The notes: a model not told the origin generated them from the letters alone. A DNA stretch of 64,000 nt from Oxytricha trifallax (GCA_000711775.1 ARYC01000492.1:1-64000), one strand, 5' to 3'. Shown: positions 39,307 through 51,615, counted from the stretch's first letter. Translations and numbers: made by a program.

Positions 39307-39994
39307 TCACTATGTTAATTCTCTTTTGCTAACTTCAATCATCTATTACACTTCATTCTTTAATATCTCAAATTCTTATTAACTCTAGGCAATATAATAA
39401 AACTTTAGATTTGTTATAACAATTGTCCATTATGCTTTCTAAATATTGATATAAGTAATAAATTTATATTGTTTATACCATCTTTGTAGCATGATTAAAA
39501 TTGACCATCTAATTATTTTGCTTGATTCTTTAATGCATTGGTGTCTGTGATATTGTCATAAATATCTGACTGGCATGTTGATTTATGTTCTTTCAATTTT
39601 GACAGTATCTACTTAGAATATATTCAATATAAATATTATCTACATTTTAATAATATAAATAAATCATCAAAAATTATTGTTATAAAATTACAGATACTTA
39701 GACCTGTTTGTGAAGTATAATTATTCTAAAATGCAAGTCTCCATGTTTCTCTCATATTGGCACTTTGCCACTGTGTACCCATCAAGTTTCTTATTATATT
39801 CCAACATTTGATTGTAAACTTAGTAGTAAATATTAATATATTAATTGTAGAAATAAGTGTTGATTATATTAATTTTATATTAATAATTAATAAAAATGTT
39901 TATAATTAATTCAAGTTTATAGGTCAAGAAGAGATAAAATCTGAGGACTAGGTTTTCCAAGTGATACTTTAATTTCTTGAAATTTTTCTACCAT
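39307..39994 (-). CDS. Small coiled-coil protein, unknown (four or five MDSs)
   Basis: ATG 39994 begins MVEKFQEIKVSLGKPSPQIL. Pieces follow in order: MLEYNKKLDGYTVAKCQYE, ERNMETCILEQLYFTNRSKY (about 39800-39700), SKLKEHKSTCQSDIYDNITD (about 39600-39490), then a C-terminal MDS with QQEFEILKNEVQQMIEVSKR, ending TGA 39309-39307. The protein is charged, helical and probably coiled-coil. It converges on the PHPT1-like gene with about 190 bp between stops. No family is recognised. Confidence 0.75.
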
Positions 39995-40266
39995 TAAATT
40001 AATTTTTATAAATTTTAAATTATCATTCAAAATGATTTTAAATTAGCAGAGTGTATCATAATTTGATATGATTTAGATTATAATATTTGAAACCATTAAT
40101 TAACTATAATTTATTTACAAAAACATTCATTTATTATTTAATTTATATTCAGCTAATCTAATTCTTATCAAACTTTTGTAGGAATATTGTTTCTATATAT
40201 TAGAATTTCTAATTTTATTAATAATTGAAATATTATAAATTATTATTCCAACCTCTAACTTTACTA

Positions 40267-41835
40267 ATGGTTGCGAAAAATCCTTAATCAATTAAGATTT
40301 ACGAAGACAACGACAGGTTCTTTGACACTCTCTGGAAGCATATTGATAATGCTAAGGATTTAATATGTCTCGCTACCTACGATATGGATCATAAAAACAT
40401 ATCTGGGATTACTATATAAAAGCTAAAAAATGCATGCAAGAGAGGAGTGATGTTTATCTATATGTTTATTCTATGAAGTCATAAAGCAGTATAATTGACA
40501 ATAGAAAGGCGATAATTAATATTAAAAATAATAGGAGTGAAAGTCTTCCTAATAATTGATGATCTTAACTTTTATGCTAATAAAGAATAATGCAGACAAC
40601 TTGAGGCAATGGGAGGTATGGTTATTCGAAACAACCCATTCAGGTAATTTTGGAGACATCTCTTAGGTTTTAGAGCACCGCAAATCTTTTAAAGGAATCA
40701 TTAAAAAGTTTTCCTCGTTGATGATAACATTTTCTGTGGATCACTTAGTTAGTGAAACAAATCTAAAAAATAAAATGTCTATCGGGATTTATGTCTTATT
40801 TTGGTTATCTTACATTATATTTATTATTATTTAAAAAAATTAATTTGTGTATCACTTAATATTGCTAATATGTATTCATCTGTGAGGTACGGAGATGGTT
40901 CGTTCAGAGATCTTAATATAATCCTGAAAAGACATCCATCCAAGAAAACAAGAGATTTCTTTAGAGATATGATAATTTGGAATTCTCAATTTTATAAGAA
41001 CAAAATCAAGGAAGATGAGATCAATCAAATCTTCGATGAGATTGACGCTAGATATCACAGACTTTACAATAAATTCTACAAAGAGCAGAAGTTATTGAAT
41101 CCTGAAATTGCTGTGTTTTTATAAGAAACTCAAACACCCTAAAGTCACACCGAAGTAACAAAAGCCATCATAGACATCGTAAAAGAAGCTTAACACTCAA
41201 TTAAAATTATTTAGTCTTATGTGCAACCAGTTAAAGCCCTTGAAGAGGCTTTAATTGATGCAATTGTACAAAGAGGAGTGAAGGTTGAAATAGTTACAGC
41301 TAGAATTAGAGATCAACCAGTTTACAGAACATTCCTTAATGCAGAATTGTTTCAAGATTTGAAGAAAAACGGCGCTATAGTTTATGAAGAACCCTATAAA
41401 TTCTTACACATGAAAGCTGTCGTGGTAGATGATGGCAAGTTTATGACACTGGGCAGCATGAACTAAGATGTGTGGAGTTTCTACTGCAATAATGAAGCTA
41501 ATATACTGCTTGTTAATGAGAAAGTTAATACATTAAGACCAACAGTGGCATACACTACATTTATGCAAGTATTCAATAATTTGAAGAGAGAATGTAGATT
41601 AGTAGATGATACCTATCAATTAAAATCTTATATTTAAATAAGAAAGTTTATTTTTTTTAATTTAATAAACAGTTTATTTTATTTTACTTGGATTATAATT
41701 AAAATCAAAGAATTTTAATTATAAGTTAATTTGATTAATATCATGTTTCTAAAATAAAACATCTTATTATTTAATTAAATAATTAATAATATAATTAATT
41801 AATCTCTTATCCTTTATCAATTGTTAACAAAATGA
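40267..41835 (+). CDS. Cardiolipin-synthase-like PLD-superfamily protein
   Basis: ATG 40267. Two IESs (90 and 111 bp) are removed in frame. Two HKD motifs are present: NHQKVFLVDD (His ~115, with FCGSLN after it) and LHMKAVVVDD (His ~314, with TLGSMN after it). This is the double-HKD layout of phospholipase-D-type phosphatidyltransferases such as bacterial-type cardiolipin synthase. The spacer carries YGDGSFRDLN. The conserved part ends about 41640 (RLVDDTYQLKSY). The first in-frame TGA is 41833-41835, overlapping the stop of the opposite gene at 41817. The last ~60 codons are A/T-driven and the true end may differ. No signal or TM segment is evident at the N-terminus. Confidence 0.88.
40443..40532 (+). 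other. IES in PLD gene, pointer AGGAGTGA
   Basis: Eight-base repeats at 40443-40450 and 40533-40540. Removal gives NACKRGVKVFLIIDDLNF. Confidence 0.93.
40740..40850 (+). other. IES in PLD gene, pointer ATCACTTA
   Basis: Eight-base repeats at 40740-40747 and 40851-40858. Removal restores FCGSLNIANMYSSVRYGD, completing the residues after the first HKD motif. Confidence 0.93.
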
Positions 41836-42323
41836 CTAAAAAGTGGATGATCCTAAGCACTTGGAATTCCTTCAATAATTGCTTCCTTATTATTGTAAAA
41901 ATCTGTTGTATCGTTGCTTTCCAAATCCATTTGCTACAATTTGTTCACTTCTCCAAAGTAATCGTAAATCCAGTCAGTTATCTAAAAGTACTTTGGATCA
42001 TTTTCATAAAAATAAGAAGTATCAACATAATCTTCTTCTTGTATCAATAACTCTTAATTTTGTTAATCTTGATTGGCAATCTGAGAAATAACTGACTAAT
42101 CTTAAGTGGAATTTTATTCACTTAAATCATTTGATTTGATTGATAAATGTAAACCATTTTCTGTATCCATTTAATGGGAATCAATATTCTCTTGGAGATT
42201 TTGAGATTTTGAATGATACTTTGATTCAGATTTGAGATGAGTTTTTGAAATTAAATGATTTGATTATTGTGAAAATACTTAACTGAAAGTATTTTGATTT
42301 GTGTTGATAGATTAACTAATCAT
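41817..42323 (-). CDS. IES-free 168-residue protein, unknown
   Basis: This is a complete ciliate-code ORF: ATG 42323, TGA 41819-41817, with an upstream in-frame TGA. It has no insert, unlike most neighbours. The N-terminal half is Ser/Asn/Gln-rich with basic residues (HLKSESKYHSKSQNL). The C-terminal half is acidic and aromatic (EEDYVDTSYFYENDPKYF, ITDWIYDYFGEVNKL) and ends HPLFSHFVNN. It converges tail-to-tail with the PLD gene, slightly overlapping that gene's open frame. No family is recognised. Confidence 0.75.
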
Positions 42324-42666
42324 TTAATGTCTTCAAATTGTTATGGAGCAAGTTTAATGTTTAATAAATTTTTTTTTAATGATAATGAATAATTTTTTAA
42401 TTTTTTAAGATGATAAATTTATCATTGAATTAATTATTTAAATAAGTAAAAATAATTATAAATTTTTATATTTTAAGAGTATCTTTTTCTCAATCAATCA
42501 ATAAGTTGTATAGAATTTATTCATTTAACATTTATTTATATAATTGATAGTTTTTGATTCACTATCTTAATTAAAAAATGTTTTGTTTTAGTTTTCTAAC
42601 TTAAAATTTGCTATATTAAATATAATATTTATATATCTGTTGAACTTTGGGTTTTTAATATAAAGG

Positions 42667-43029
42667 AATGGGATACATTGAAAATATGTGGTGGAGATTA
42701 TTTTTATTTTGCTCATATGCCTGCTGCGCTAATAACATGCCTCGTTGATTAAAATCTTAATTTTATGACACATCAATTTTATTTTATGTTTTACTGTATA
42801 AACCACAATCTAAATCACAAGAATGTGATTATTTATAAATTCATTTTAGAGCAATGTTTAAAAAAATTGTATATATTTATAGGTAAGTTTATTGATGATT
42901 TTGCATTGATAAGTAAGCTAACCGATACCCGACCATCTTACCGCCATCTTGGAAGTACCCCCCTGACCTCCTTTTCTTTGTAGTACACGTCTTCTTAGTC
43001 GTACCCCCCAACCCTTAATGTATCCCATT
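42667..43029. repeat. Possible MITE-like segment: 13-bp perfect inverted ends, GC-rich inner right arm
   Basis: AATGGGATACATT (42667-42679) is exactly inverted at 43017-43029. The right arm (about 42920-43020) is strikingly pyrimidine- and GC-rich for this window, with CCCCCC runs. No ORF and no clear target duplication are visible. Confidence 0.5.
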
Positions 43030-43439
43030 TAATTTAAAATTTTTTCCCTCAAGGACTATATAGATCTCCTCATGATATATTGACTTATGATATTTTATTT
43101 GTAAAATTAATATAATATTCAAAACTCAAAAACCCCTTAGTGAGGTTTATAAGTGCTTTAGTTTGTAACGTATAGTTTGGGTCTATTTGGGGTTAGTAGA
43201 GAAATTAGGTCAAATTGCAATATGAGAAAATGAAATGAGCGAAATATAGAGTATATTTATGATGAGTAATATTTAGATTTACAGCATAAGCTTAGGTATG
43301 GTACAAGTATTAATATAGAATTAGTCAAACCAGCATAGAATTTTGATGTAGCAAGGCTCTTGTGCAAGAGTGCCTCAACTGTAGTATATCACTGCTTGCT
43401 AGCTGTTTACCATTTCATTTCTGGTTTTTGAAGGCATCT

Positions 43440-44235
43440 CGCTAGAAAATAAAAGTTCCAACAGCACCATTTTGACTACCTCTGCGATTAAAAGACTTTA
43501 AAGTATTGGGAAATTTTCCACTCAACTAGCGAGACGCGATGTTTCATCTCAAGTTCCTTGAAATGCGACAAGCGTATCTATCCTTAAACTATAACCAACA
43601 TTTGAAGACGAAATGGTATTACTTTTAAGACTGTAAACAGAATGAAGAGAATGATTGATTTACAAGGCCATTTTATAGTAATAATTTAAACTTTATATAT
43701 GATTTAATGCAGCAAGCTATAACTCATAATATCAAGTTCATACATGTTGATGAAGCAGTGTTTACATTTCAACACCTTTATTTATAAGTCTTGGTATAAG
43801 AAGTATGATAATATAGAAGTCTATGATTAAAAAGAAGAGGTAGTCACCCATGCAATTTTAGCTGGTATAAGTGAAGATTCAGGCTTAGAGAGTTATGTTA
43901 TTCACCCTCGCTCTATTAAGCGAGAGTAGTATATAAATTCTGACATAAGCTCAGAGAGAAGTATAGTAACCAAGAGATCATCCAGTTTGTTGATAACCTT
44001 TCACTTCATAAGACTAAGGAGTCTAAGAAAGCTTATGAAGAGTTAAACATCTCCTGTATACAACGTTCCTTATAGCCCATAATTTAATGGAATTTAATTC
44101 TATTGGAGTTAAATCGAAACTCCCTACAAGAAGCTGTTGCTGTATCATTTTATGCATGACTTGCTCATCGATACAGTTGACTTAATTCAAAGCAGCTGTA
44201 AAAGAGTGAGCGTAGTTAAGACAACAGTTTGTGCA
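43440..44235 (+). pseudogene. TBE transposase (Tc1/mariner-like DDE, '42-kDa' type), frameshifted
   Basis: A mosaic of frames encodes a DDE/D transposase. It has an N-terminal HTH-like part (TTSAIKRLQSIGKFS), then FLEMRQAYLSLNYNQH. The first Asp sits in IKFIHVDEAVFTF (about 43740), the second in FVDNLSLHKTKESK (about 43990) and the Glu in PQFNGIEFYW (about 44085). An internal TGA (about 43660) and at least three frame changes separate these blocks, so this copy is not functional as it stands. In related ciliates TBE transposases take part in germline DNA elimination. Confidence 0.88.
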
Positions 44236-44319
44236 AGAGAGAGGGAAGAATTAATGTTTATAAATAAGTTTTGAATTTAAACAAATGAAAATTTTCACAT
44301 ATTAAACTTACCCAGAAAT

Positions 44320-45073
44320 GGATTTGGCTTCTCTTTCATCTCCTCTTCTTATGGCTTGCTTAAGCCCATACTTCTTCACTTAGTGCCAGCTCCTGCATCT
44401 ATGTTCATTTCATCTGGCTTTTACATCTTCACAAAGTCTCTTGCTCACCTCAAGAATTGCTCACCTCAAGAATAGCCTGTGACTTTCACTCTCTGTGAAC
44501 CTTTGCTTGCTCTTTCATGAGATATATACAAGTGCCAGACTTTCCTACAAAGATATTTGGCAAAGTTTACTTGAAAGATAAGGATGCTTCTTAAGTTCTA
44601 GCCAGCTGAGCTTAATAGAATGCCTTGCTTCTTCTTGTCATCAGGAGAGATAGAATATCATTTCTTTGAGATACTTCTCTTTTATTGAACCAAGAACACC
44701 AAAGAAAAAGTTCTTCTCTGGTAGTTTATTAGAGAGTTATTTTTTGGTATGAAGGTAAACTACCACTTCCTCATCTTACATGGCATCTTAATAAAGATTA
44801 GTGACTGAAATCTCAGGGTAGTTTGGAGTTTCTAATAGTTTAATTTTTTTTATTTTTAAAAGCTTTCTTCTCCTCACAAAGTATTACTTTCAAGAATGAA
44901 ATTTCGGTACCTTCCATAGTTGGAAGGAATAGACCAACTGTATAATATGTTGTTAGTCATAAAGTTTTCTTACCATGGAAAGTTAGGTATTGATATAGAT
45001 CTTCCTTACTTCTCAATATCGATATCATTTCTTGAGCCTCAACTCTTTTCATTTGATCATTTAGTGATTCCAT
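44320..45073 (-). pseudogene. TBE '22-kDa'-type ORF, frameshifted
   Basis: ATG 45073 opens MESLNDQMKRVEAQEM and reaches a TGA after FHGKKTL. The following frame continues TTYYTVGLFLPTMEGTEISF and downstream blocks such as LPEKNFFFGVLG and KSGTCIYLMKEQ. Position and opposite orientation match the short accessory gene of TBE elements, whose function is unknown. Frameshifts indicate decay. Confidence 0.6.
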
Positions 45074-45239
45074 CTTTGTTCCTCTTCCTAGAAATGAATT
45101 TCAAATTATAATTTATAGACTTCTGGATCTTATTGTTTAAAATCCTACTATTAAATATGGGCATCCTATAGGTGATAAACCCTGCAAAGATACGTGGAGA
45201 AAGTTTGCAGAAGCTGTTTCAAACTTCAGAGATTGAGCA

Positions 45240-45490
45240 CCATTTTTATCAATTTAGTTCCATTAAATTAGTACTAAATTTGTTTAAATTTAATTAGTAC
45301 TTGTACTAAATTCGTTAAATTTTAATTGGTACCAATTTAATAGTACCAAAACTTAAATAGTACATAGTTTTAAACTAATGAGGTTTTAATGGAAAAGTTC
45401 CAATATGGTTCAAAACCTAATTAGTACCAGTACCAATCTGAATTTTATCTAAGTTGGTACCAAAATTAAAAAAATTAAGCATGAAATTAG
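45240..45490. repeat. GTAC-rich spacer inside the TBE
   Basis: About 250 bp between the 22-kDa and zinc-finger genes contain roughly ten GTAC-centred short palindromes (AGTACT, GGTACC, TAGTACCA), set in A/T spacers. No ORF is present. Confidence 0.6.
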
Positions 45491-45639
45491 AAAAATTATA
45501 GTTATAAACTAAGTATAAATATGATATCTAACTCTTCAATATCAACCATTATTGTTGCAGTGCCAACTCCTATACAGAGTAAATATAACTAGAGAGGCTA
45601 TTAAAGCTTTATAATAGAAATTTAAATTTGAATTTAAAC

Positions 45640-47020
45640 ATGGCGGCTAACTTAAATCGTAAGGCAGTTTCTCTTGGAACAGGTTAATCATTGCTAAACT
45701 TTGGCTCCTCCAAGAAACCAGAAGTAATTTATATTGAAAAGGAGGTAGAGCTAAGAGCTCTAGAGTTTGAAGCTGAGGTCTTCAAAATTTAAGTTTAAAA
45801 CAAGAAGTTGAGTGCTGAGATGGGAGTTTAAACATAAGTTGAATTGGTTGAGGAAGATAAGGAACAGCAACCAATAGGAAAAATTAAAACATTTTAATGT
45901 GAAGACTGCTAAAATTTCTTCTCAACTGAGTCTAGCTTGAAGAGACACATCAAAGAGGTACACTCTGGTAGAGCTAAGATCTACTTCAAGCATGATAAAG
46001 TAGATGGTAGATATTAATGCACTACCTGCATGAAGTCTTATACTCACTCAGCTAAAGTAAAGAGACATATGCAAAAGCATCATTTAAGCGAATTCCTGAT
46101 TAAAGATGAGGAAACTTAAAAGCTTGTACCTGCTAAAATAAAAAATAACTCTCTCGAGTCACAAAAAGAACAGTAGAAGAGATTTAAGAGATAGAAGCGG
46201 TTGGAGTCAAGGAACCAACCAGCAATAGCATGCTTATAAGAGAGAGTAATGTATATACCTGCATTAAATGCAGTCGACATAAGCAGCTGTATTGAAAACT
46301 ATTTGAATATTGACGTACCTAACAAGGTAAAACTTATAGTTGTTGATGAATTCGCTTACAAGGTATATCCATTCAAGTATCTCATTAAGAATGAGCTATA
46401 TTAAAATGAGTTTGCAAATGAATACATAGTACTGAGAGAGGCTTAGAAAAGATAATGCAAGAGCTTAGCTAAGCTCGACGAACTTATACTTGGTCATGCT
46501 TTTATTGCTTTGAGACTCAAGAAGTTTGAAATGACTCTAAGAGAGTATCTCTACCATAATAGATATCCTGATGATTTGAATGAGATACTCACATAAATGA
46601 CTAAGGGTGTAAAAGAGCTCCATGATCTAGGGAATGTTCATATAGATTTGAAGCCAGAAAATGTTATGCTAAATCTCTGACTTTAGAAGTAGTAGTCAAA
46701 GATTTCAACAGAGCAATAAGAAAAGATATAGTGACTTTAGCTAAGGTTTTAGGCACTCTGCAATTATCTTAGAGTTTGATATGGAAAGTTTGTCATACTT
46801 TGGAACAAAACATGAGAAATAATCAATAAGTTTGGCTGCTAAACATATTAAGCAAGATGAAATTTGCAATAAAATTAAGAAGATAGATGAGATGGTCATC
46901 GTAAAAACTCCAGCATATCCACGATAATCATTTGATGATATACTAGAACAACTACAGACTGCTAAATTTAAGAGGTATCACAAAGATAAGCAGATAAAAT
47001 TTGTTTTGAATTCAATACAC
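45640..47020 (+). pseudogene. TBE zinc-finger/kinase protein ('57-kDa' type), 3' part frameshifted
   Basis: ATG 45640 and an open frame to TGA 46678-46680. It begins MAANLNRKAVSLGTG. Two C2H2-type fingers follow: FQCEDCQNFFSTESSLKRHI and YQCTTCMKSYTHSAKVKRHM. A kinase-like domain comes next (ELHDLGNVHIDLKPENVML). The catalytic-loop Arg of HRD is Ile here. After the TGA the homologous sequence resumes in other frames (EVVVKDFNRAIRK, then DEICNKIKKIDEMV to HQYSLKIH). The GTPGYFPE activation segment seen in the copy at 3-945 is missing. It is a decayed, presumably inactive pseudokinase. Confidence 0.85.
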
Positions 47021-47235
47021 TAATACTCATTAAAAATACATTAAATTCATAAAAACCTGCGTTTTCTATACTAACCCCAACTATACCCTACAAATCAAAG
47101 CACTTATAAACCTCACTAAGGGATTTGGGGATATTGAATTTTACTAGAAAACTATCATATAAAATTTTAAAACTAAAAATAAGTAATGAAATTTAAATTA
47201 ATATTTTTGAATTACTTTAATGATTTTTTTATGCT

Positions 47236-49500
47236 ATGGAGGGACCATTTTGGATGTCACCCATAAACTTTAGATGTCCCGTTAGAGCTTTGACCGTTAC
47301 CAAGAAACTCCTAGCATCTTCAAATTTGATGAGCTTCAGTACACGAATTTATTTAAGGTCCTTAATCAATAAAGATACTTATTTTAATTTTTACAAAACA
47401 AAAGCCAAATTATTGGAATAAAAAAGATAGCAATTATAATTTAGAGATTTGTATTTATTTATTTTTTTATTCTATTTTTTACTTTATACTTTCTAACTAT
47501 TGGTATTGATTTTTTAAATCATAATAAACAGATACTTTAAATCCATAATTCAATAATTAGTTCAATAATATTTTTAAAAATTAATCTTCATTTTTTAATT
47601 TAGTCTTTTAGCTTGTCAAATTTTAATACTATATACTGAGTTAATTTTTCCTGATTTACTATGTAAACTATTTATTGACTTTAGAAAAAAATTTTAGGAA
47701 TAAAAAATTAGTATTAAATCACTATCTAATGTGGTATTTTTTTATTGATATATTGTCTAATTTATAAAGTTTGCTTATCAATTCTAAAATAATTAAATGC
47801 GCAGATCAATTAATAATCTTAGGGTATATCTTTTTTGTTCCTTTGGATTTGGTAAGATGGAGTCGATTGTAATAGAAACCATTTTTTTGAGAATTGTGTC
47901 CTCTTCTTTACTAATATAGTCTGAATAGAGAATTTTTTCGCAGAATTAAAGTGCTTTTACAGTTGGAATTGAAGAAAGTCCATAAGTACACTTGAGCTTC
48001 ATGACCATGCTAAACGATGTATAATCTAAATTAAAATGATAATTAAATTAATAGTTTTACTTTGGTTCTTCAGTGGTAACTATAAAAGGTACCTTCTAGA
48101 AATTAATGAGATCTCTTGACAGACATCTTTGATTTGGTTCACATTTATTTTAATTTTGCTTATAAAAATTATGATTTTGTATTAGTGATTTTAATTATAT
48201 AATTTTTTTACAGTCACTCCATAACATGTAAGATGCTATTAAGAGGATTACAATGATGAGCTCAAGGCTAAATTTCTCAGTTGTGAGTATGTCATCTCTA
48301 TTTACTGTTGCATTTAATCAAGATAGAATATTTAATGCTCTTTACTTCTTGATATTTTTTGGATAATTTTGTGATCTAAATAATTGCTACTTATGGTTTC
48401 TTATTGATGAAGAAGCCATTCACATCTGTTGAAAACAAATAAGGGGACTATTTTTATTGTAGTAAATACTTATTTATTATGTTTTTAAAGAAAAATATTA
48501 TCAATAAAGATCTAAAATAGGAGTGTAATCTAACTTTCCATTTAGTTGAGATTATTTGGAACTTAATGATGAAATCTAGATTGGGTTGAAGTAAATGTGT
48601 ATCTAGGGTGGCTTAATGAATAGAGTGTTTTAATTTTAGTCATAATTTATTCTTCAAATTGGTCATTGTGAATATTGTTAAATTCTAAAAGTTGTTAATT
48701 CCCAAGCAAATACCACCCGAATTTTTATGTGGCAGTAATCTTCATATTTGTTTTCAATTTCTTTTTTATAATTTATTTTTTGGAAAATATTTATGCTTAA
48801 ATAGTGAGGAATGGGTTGAAGGTGTTCTGAAAAGTTATTGTTAATTATTTTAAATATACTTTTTTTTTTATCTTTCTATCAAGTTTCTGATTTTTGATAC
48901 CACATTTTGAGTACTTCTAGCTTTGTGATGTTTGAACATCTTAATACATTTAATCACTCTCAAGTTAGTGATTAATAGCAAGAAATTATTGTGAACTTTC
49001 TGATTGCTTGATAGAATTATAATTCATTAAATTGAATTCTTAGAGTTAGAAGCTTTAAATAATGTTTTTATTTAATGTCTTCTAGCATTTGAAATACTCA
49101 ATGTATTTATATTAAATTTTAATCAGGATCTATCATTTTTCATAAAACAAGAAGTTCAGAGAATCTTTAAAATAAAAAACATTAAATATTCAGATTATTG
49201 GTAAAAAATAATGATTCACTTTATAGGGGGTCTTAGAAACTAGCCAAAATATTGTTCTATTTTGTGATTACTTTTATCTATTGTAGAAGTTATTGTTTTA
49301 ACAAACCTTATCTAACTAACAAGATCATTTAAAAAAACAGGTTTCTATATATTGATATCTGACTTGATACTGTTAAAGATTAAATGATAATCTATTAGTT
49401 TTATAGTTGTTAAAGAATTTTAGAATTTGCCTGGCATAAAACACAAACTTTTAAAATGGTTTGAATGATTTTGATTAAAAGAATTAGACAAATAATTTAT
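47236..49500 (-). CDS. Unrecognised protein with one membrane segment, many short MDSs; both ends uncertain
   Basis: Coding-like pieces lie in order on the minus strand. They are SQIRFVKTITSTIDKSNHK (about 49320), NFLLLITNLRVIKCIKMFK (about 48970), EIENKYEDYCHIKIRVVFAW (about 48770), YSLSHPRYTFTSTQSRFHH (about 48620), and a hydrophobic span KFSLELIIVILLIASYMLW (about 48270). Then come SRDLINFQKVPFIVTTEEPK (about 48110), SIPTVKALQFCEKILYSDY with TILKKMVSITIDSILPNPK (48010-47830) and IRVLKLIKFEDARSFLVTVK, ending near 47240 (GDIQNGPSIA). Assignment to one gene rests on order and strand only. The TBE right end lies 100 bp downstream, so the 3' end may have been displaced. Confidence 0.5.
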
Positions 49501-50068
49501 TATGATTTTAATTTGATTATTCAAAGATAATAATTTAAATATTAGAAAATAAATTAATAAATTATAAAAATTAAAACCGGAGCTTAAGTCAACCAAATAG
49601 TTTAATCAAATTGCGGATAAAATTAAGAGTATCTTGAAAAATTATTCATAAATTTATAATTCATTTAAGATTCAAATTAATTTTTGATTCTTAACAATAA
49701 TCCCACAATTTTTGATAATATTTCTTTCGAGTTTTTATTCCTAAAATTGACTTGAAATAGTCATATTTTAACATTAAAATATAATATATAATATCGTAGA
49801 GGTTCGGATATTTCTCCTTCGAATTTTTCATAAATATATATATATATTTAAATCAAACTTATGATATTGCATGATTTATTTTAGATATTAACAAACATCT
49901 TATTTAAGTAAATATTTTAAATACTCAAATTTTAAGAAAGAATATTTATAGAATCTTCACTAAATTTAAAAGTAAGAGTAGCATTAGATAAAAAACTAAA
50001 TAATTTCTACAATAATATTAAAATTAATTGTATACTTAAAAACCTTAAAGACACCATAACTAATCTGA

Positions 50069-51015
50069 TCATACAGCTAATATAATTAAGAGTACAATTT
50101 CAATGACTATGATAATCCAAATACACCAGTGATTCGAATTAGCCATAAACTTCTTCAGTTTATTGTCAACTTTGACCATCCTCCTGTGATTCCTGTCTAT
50201 GTCCCCATCAATTTTACTAAGCATTTTGTTTTGTACAGTCACTTCAGCAGTGAAATTTTGATTTTCAAGTCTAATTGTCTTTACTATGCCCTCGATTTCA
50301 GCCAGTTGCTTGTCTTACTCGTTTATTATTTTCTTGTTTTTAGTTATCAACTGTCTCTCGTCTAGTAGTTTAGTGTCCTCGTATTCACTTTATACATAAA
50401 TATTACATTTCTTTGTAATTTAATGCAAAATTGTGGCATTTATTATAAAAATGATACTATAATTCCCCATCTTCAAGTCTTACTCTATTTCTAGCTTCTT
50501 CTTCATCATCTTCAACATATTTTTATTTATTAGTCATTTACTATAGTGATTTGCTTTCCATGATCAGTTGATTACATTATGAACGAGTTTCAGCTATTTT
50601 ATTGATTCTTTTCTGTCTTTCTTTCTGGGACAAGTCTGGGTGTTAGTGTGGCTCATTTTCATAAAGGTAACTAATTTCAATATAATTTAGTATAAATTTT
50701 ATATACTAATTGGGTGTATTAATTCATTGAGAAATTAAAATATCATATATATTTGGAACTAAGTTTCTCGAAAGATTTCATATCTTCCTCAATTTAGTCG
50801 ATTGATGATTAAATCAAGTAATCGTACTTTCCAGTTGGTTCTCCTGTTTTCAAAGCACCTTATATTATATAGCTTAATAAAAAGTATAAGTAATTAAAAT
50901 TATTATTATAACTTTTTTAACCTTTCTTTTATTGAAGATTATCTGAGAGTCTTTACTGATAGGTAAGTAACTTTTATAAATCTTCTCCGAATCGATCAAA
51001 TTTTTTCATAGACAT
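50069..51015 (-). CDS. Qc-type SNARE (syntaxin-6/8 or SYP7-like), tail-anchored
   Basis: ATG 51015, TGA 50071-50069. Removing three IESs (63, 88 and 67 bp) leaves 729 nt = 242 residues. The C-terminal SNARE motif (about residues 150-210) contains AEVTVQNKMLSKIDGDIDR with the zero-layer Gln, followed by MVKVDNKLKKF. A C-terminal membrane anchor follows (WIIIVIEIVLLIILAV). The N-terminal half is charged and helical (MSMKKFDRFGEDLQKLLTYQ; DLSQKERQKRINKIAETRSQ), as in Qc SNAREs. It should act in membrane fusion, in a four-helix bundle with Qa, Qb and R partners. Confidence 0.88.
50395..50461 (-). other. IES in SNARE gene, pointer TATA
   Basis: TATA at 50458-50461 and 50391-50394. Deletion joins RLEDGEL to QSEYEDTKLLDE in frame. 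Confidence 0.75.
50675..50762 (-). other. IES in SNARE gene, pointer TTAGTT (on -)
   Basis: Repeats at 50757-50762 and 50669-50674. Deletion joins DMKSFEKLS to YLYENEPHQHPDL in frame. Confidence 0.85.
50862..50924 (-). other. IES in SNARE gene, pointer AAGGT (on -)
   Basis: Repeats at 50920-50924 and 50857-50861. Deletion joins SDNLQQKKG to ALKTGEPTGKYD in frame. Confidence 0.85.
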
Positions 51016-51615
51016 TTTGGATTTATATAAATTATTATTATTATCAGAATTCCTATTATATTACTCTTATTTTAAATTACATTACATTTATACAATCTAT
51101 TGGAAACATTAAATGACTTAAATTCTTATTATTGTTCCATTTTAAATCAAATCTAATTTATCTTATGTAGATAGATATAAGCTGAAATATATTATGAAAT
51201 GATTGGGGAATAAATTGATATTATTCTTATCTTTGCCACTTTATGATACTAAAAAAAAGTAAATAATCTAATCTTTTCAATTATAAAAAGAATATTTTCT
51301 TTATCATATACTTTGAAATAAATAACTTTATCTAATTTATAACAACCTTCTCTTTTTTTCATTTTAAGGTAATTATCTCATATCATTTTATATCCTCAAT
51401 ATCCCCCTTTTTAATATTTAAAAAAAATATAATTTTATCTTAAATAATAATAAATTATACCATTTTGTCTTCTAGTTTTACAGATATCTTTTATACATTT
51501 ATTAAAAAATTTGTAGTCTCTCTCATCGTTAGTAATATCATAATATATATATAATTATTAAAATCACAGGATTACTACCAAAATTATATTGTAATATTTT
51601 TTATAAGTTAGTATA

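Larger units (their letters stand above)
43120..47136 (+). mobile_element. Complete TBE-type transposon, 4.0 kb
   Basis: Terminal inverted repeats of about 75-85 bp: the left begins CAAAACTCAAAAACCCC, the right (inverted) CAATATCCCCAAATCCC, and both continue TTAGTGAGGTTTATAAGTGC. Flanks are ATT on the left (43117-43119) and AAT on the right (47137-47139), each fitting ANT though not identical. The length and three-gene content match TBE elements: a DDE transposase, a 22-kDa-type ORF on the opposite strand and a zinc-finger/kinase gene. All three contain frameshifts or TGA codons. Confidence 0.93.

Noticed and set aside
41832-42091. Two overlapping plus-strand ORFs of about 70 residues
   Set aside because: They are shadows of the complete 168-residue minus-strand ORF at 41817-42323.
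50129-50365. Plus-strand ORF of 78 residues
   Set aside because: Antisense of the SNARE motif and membrane anchor coding.
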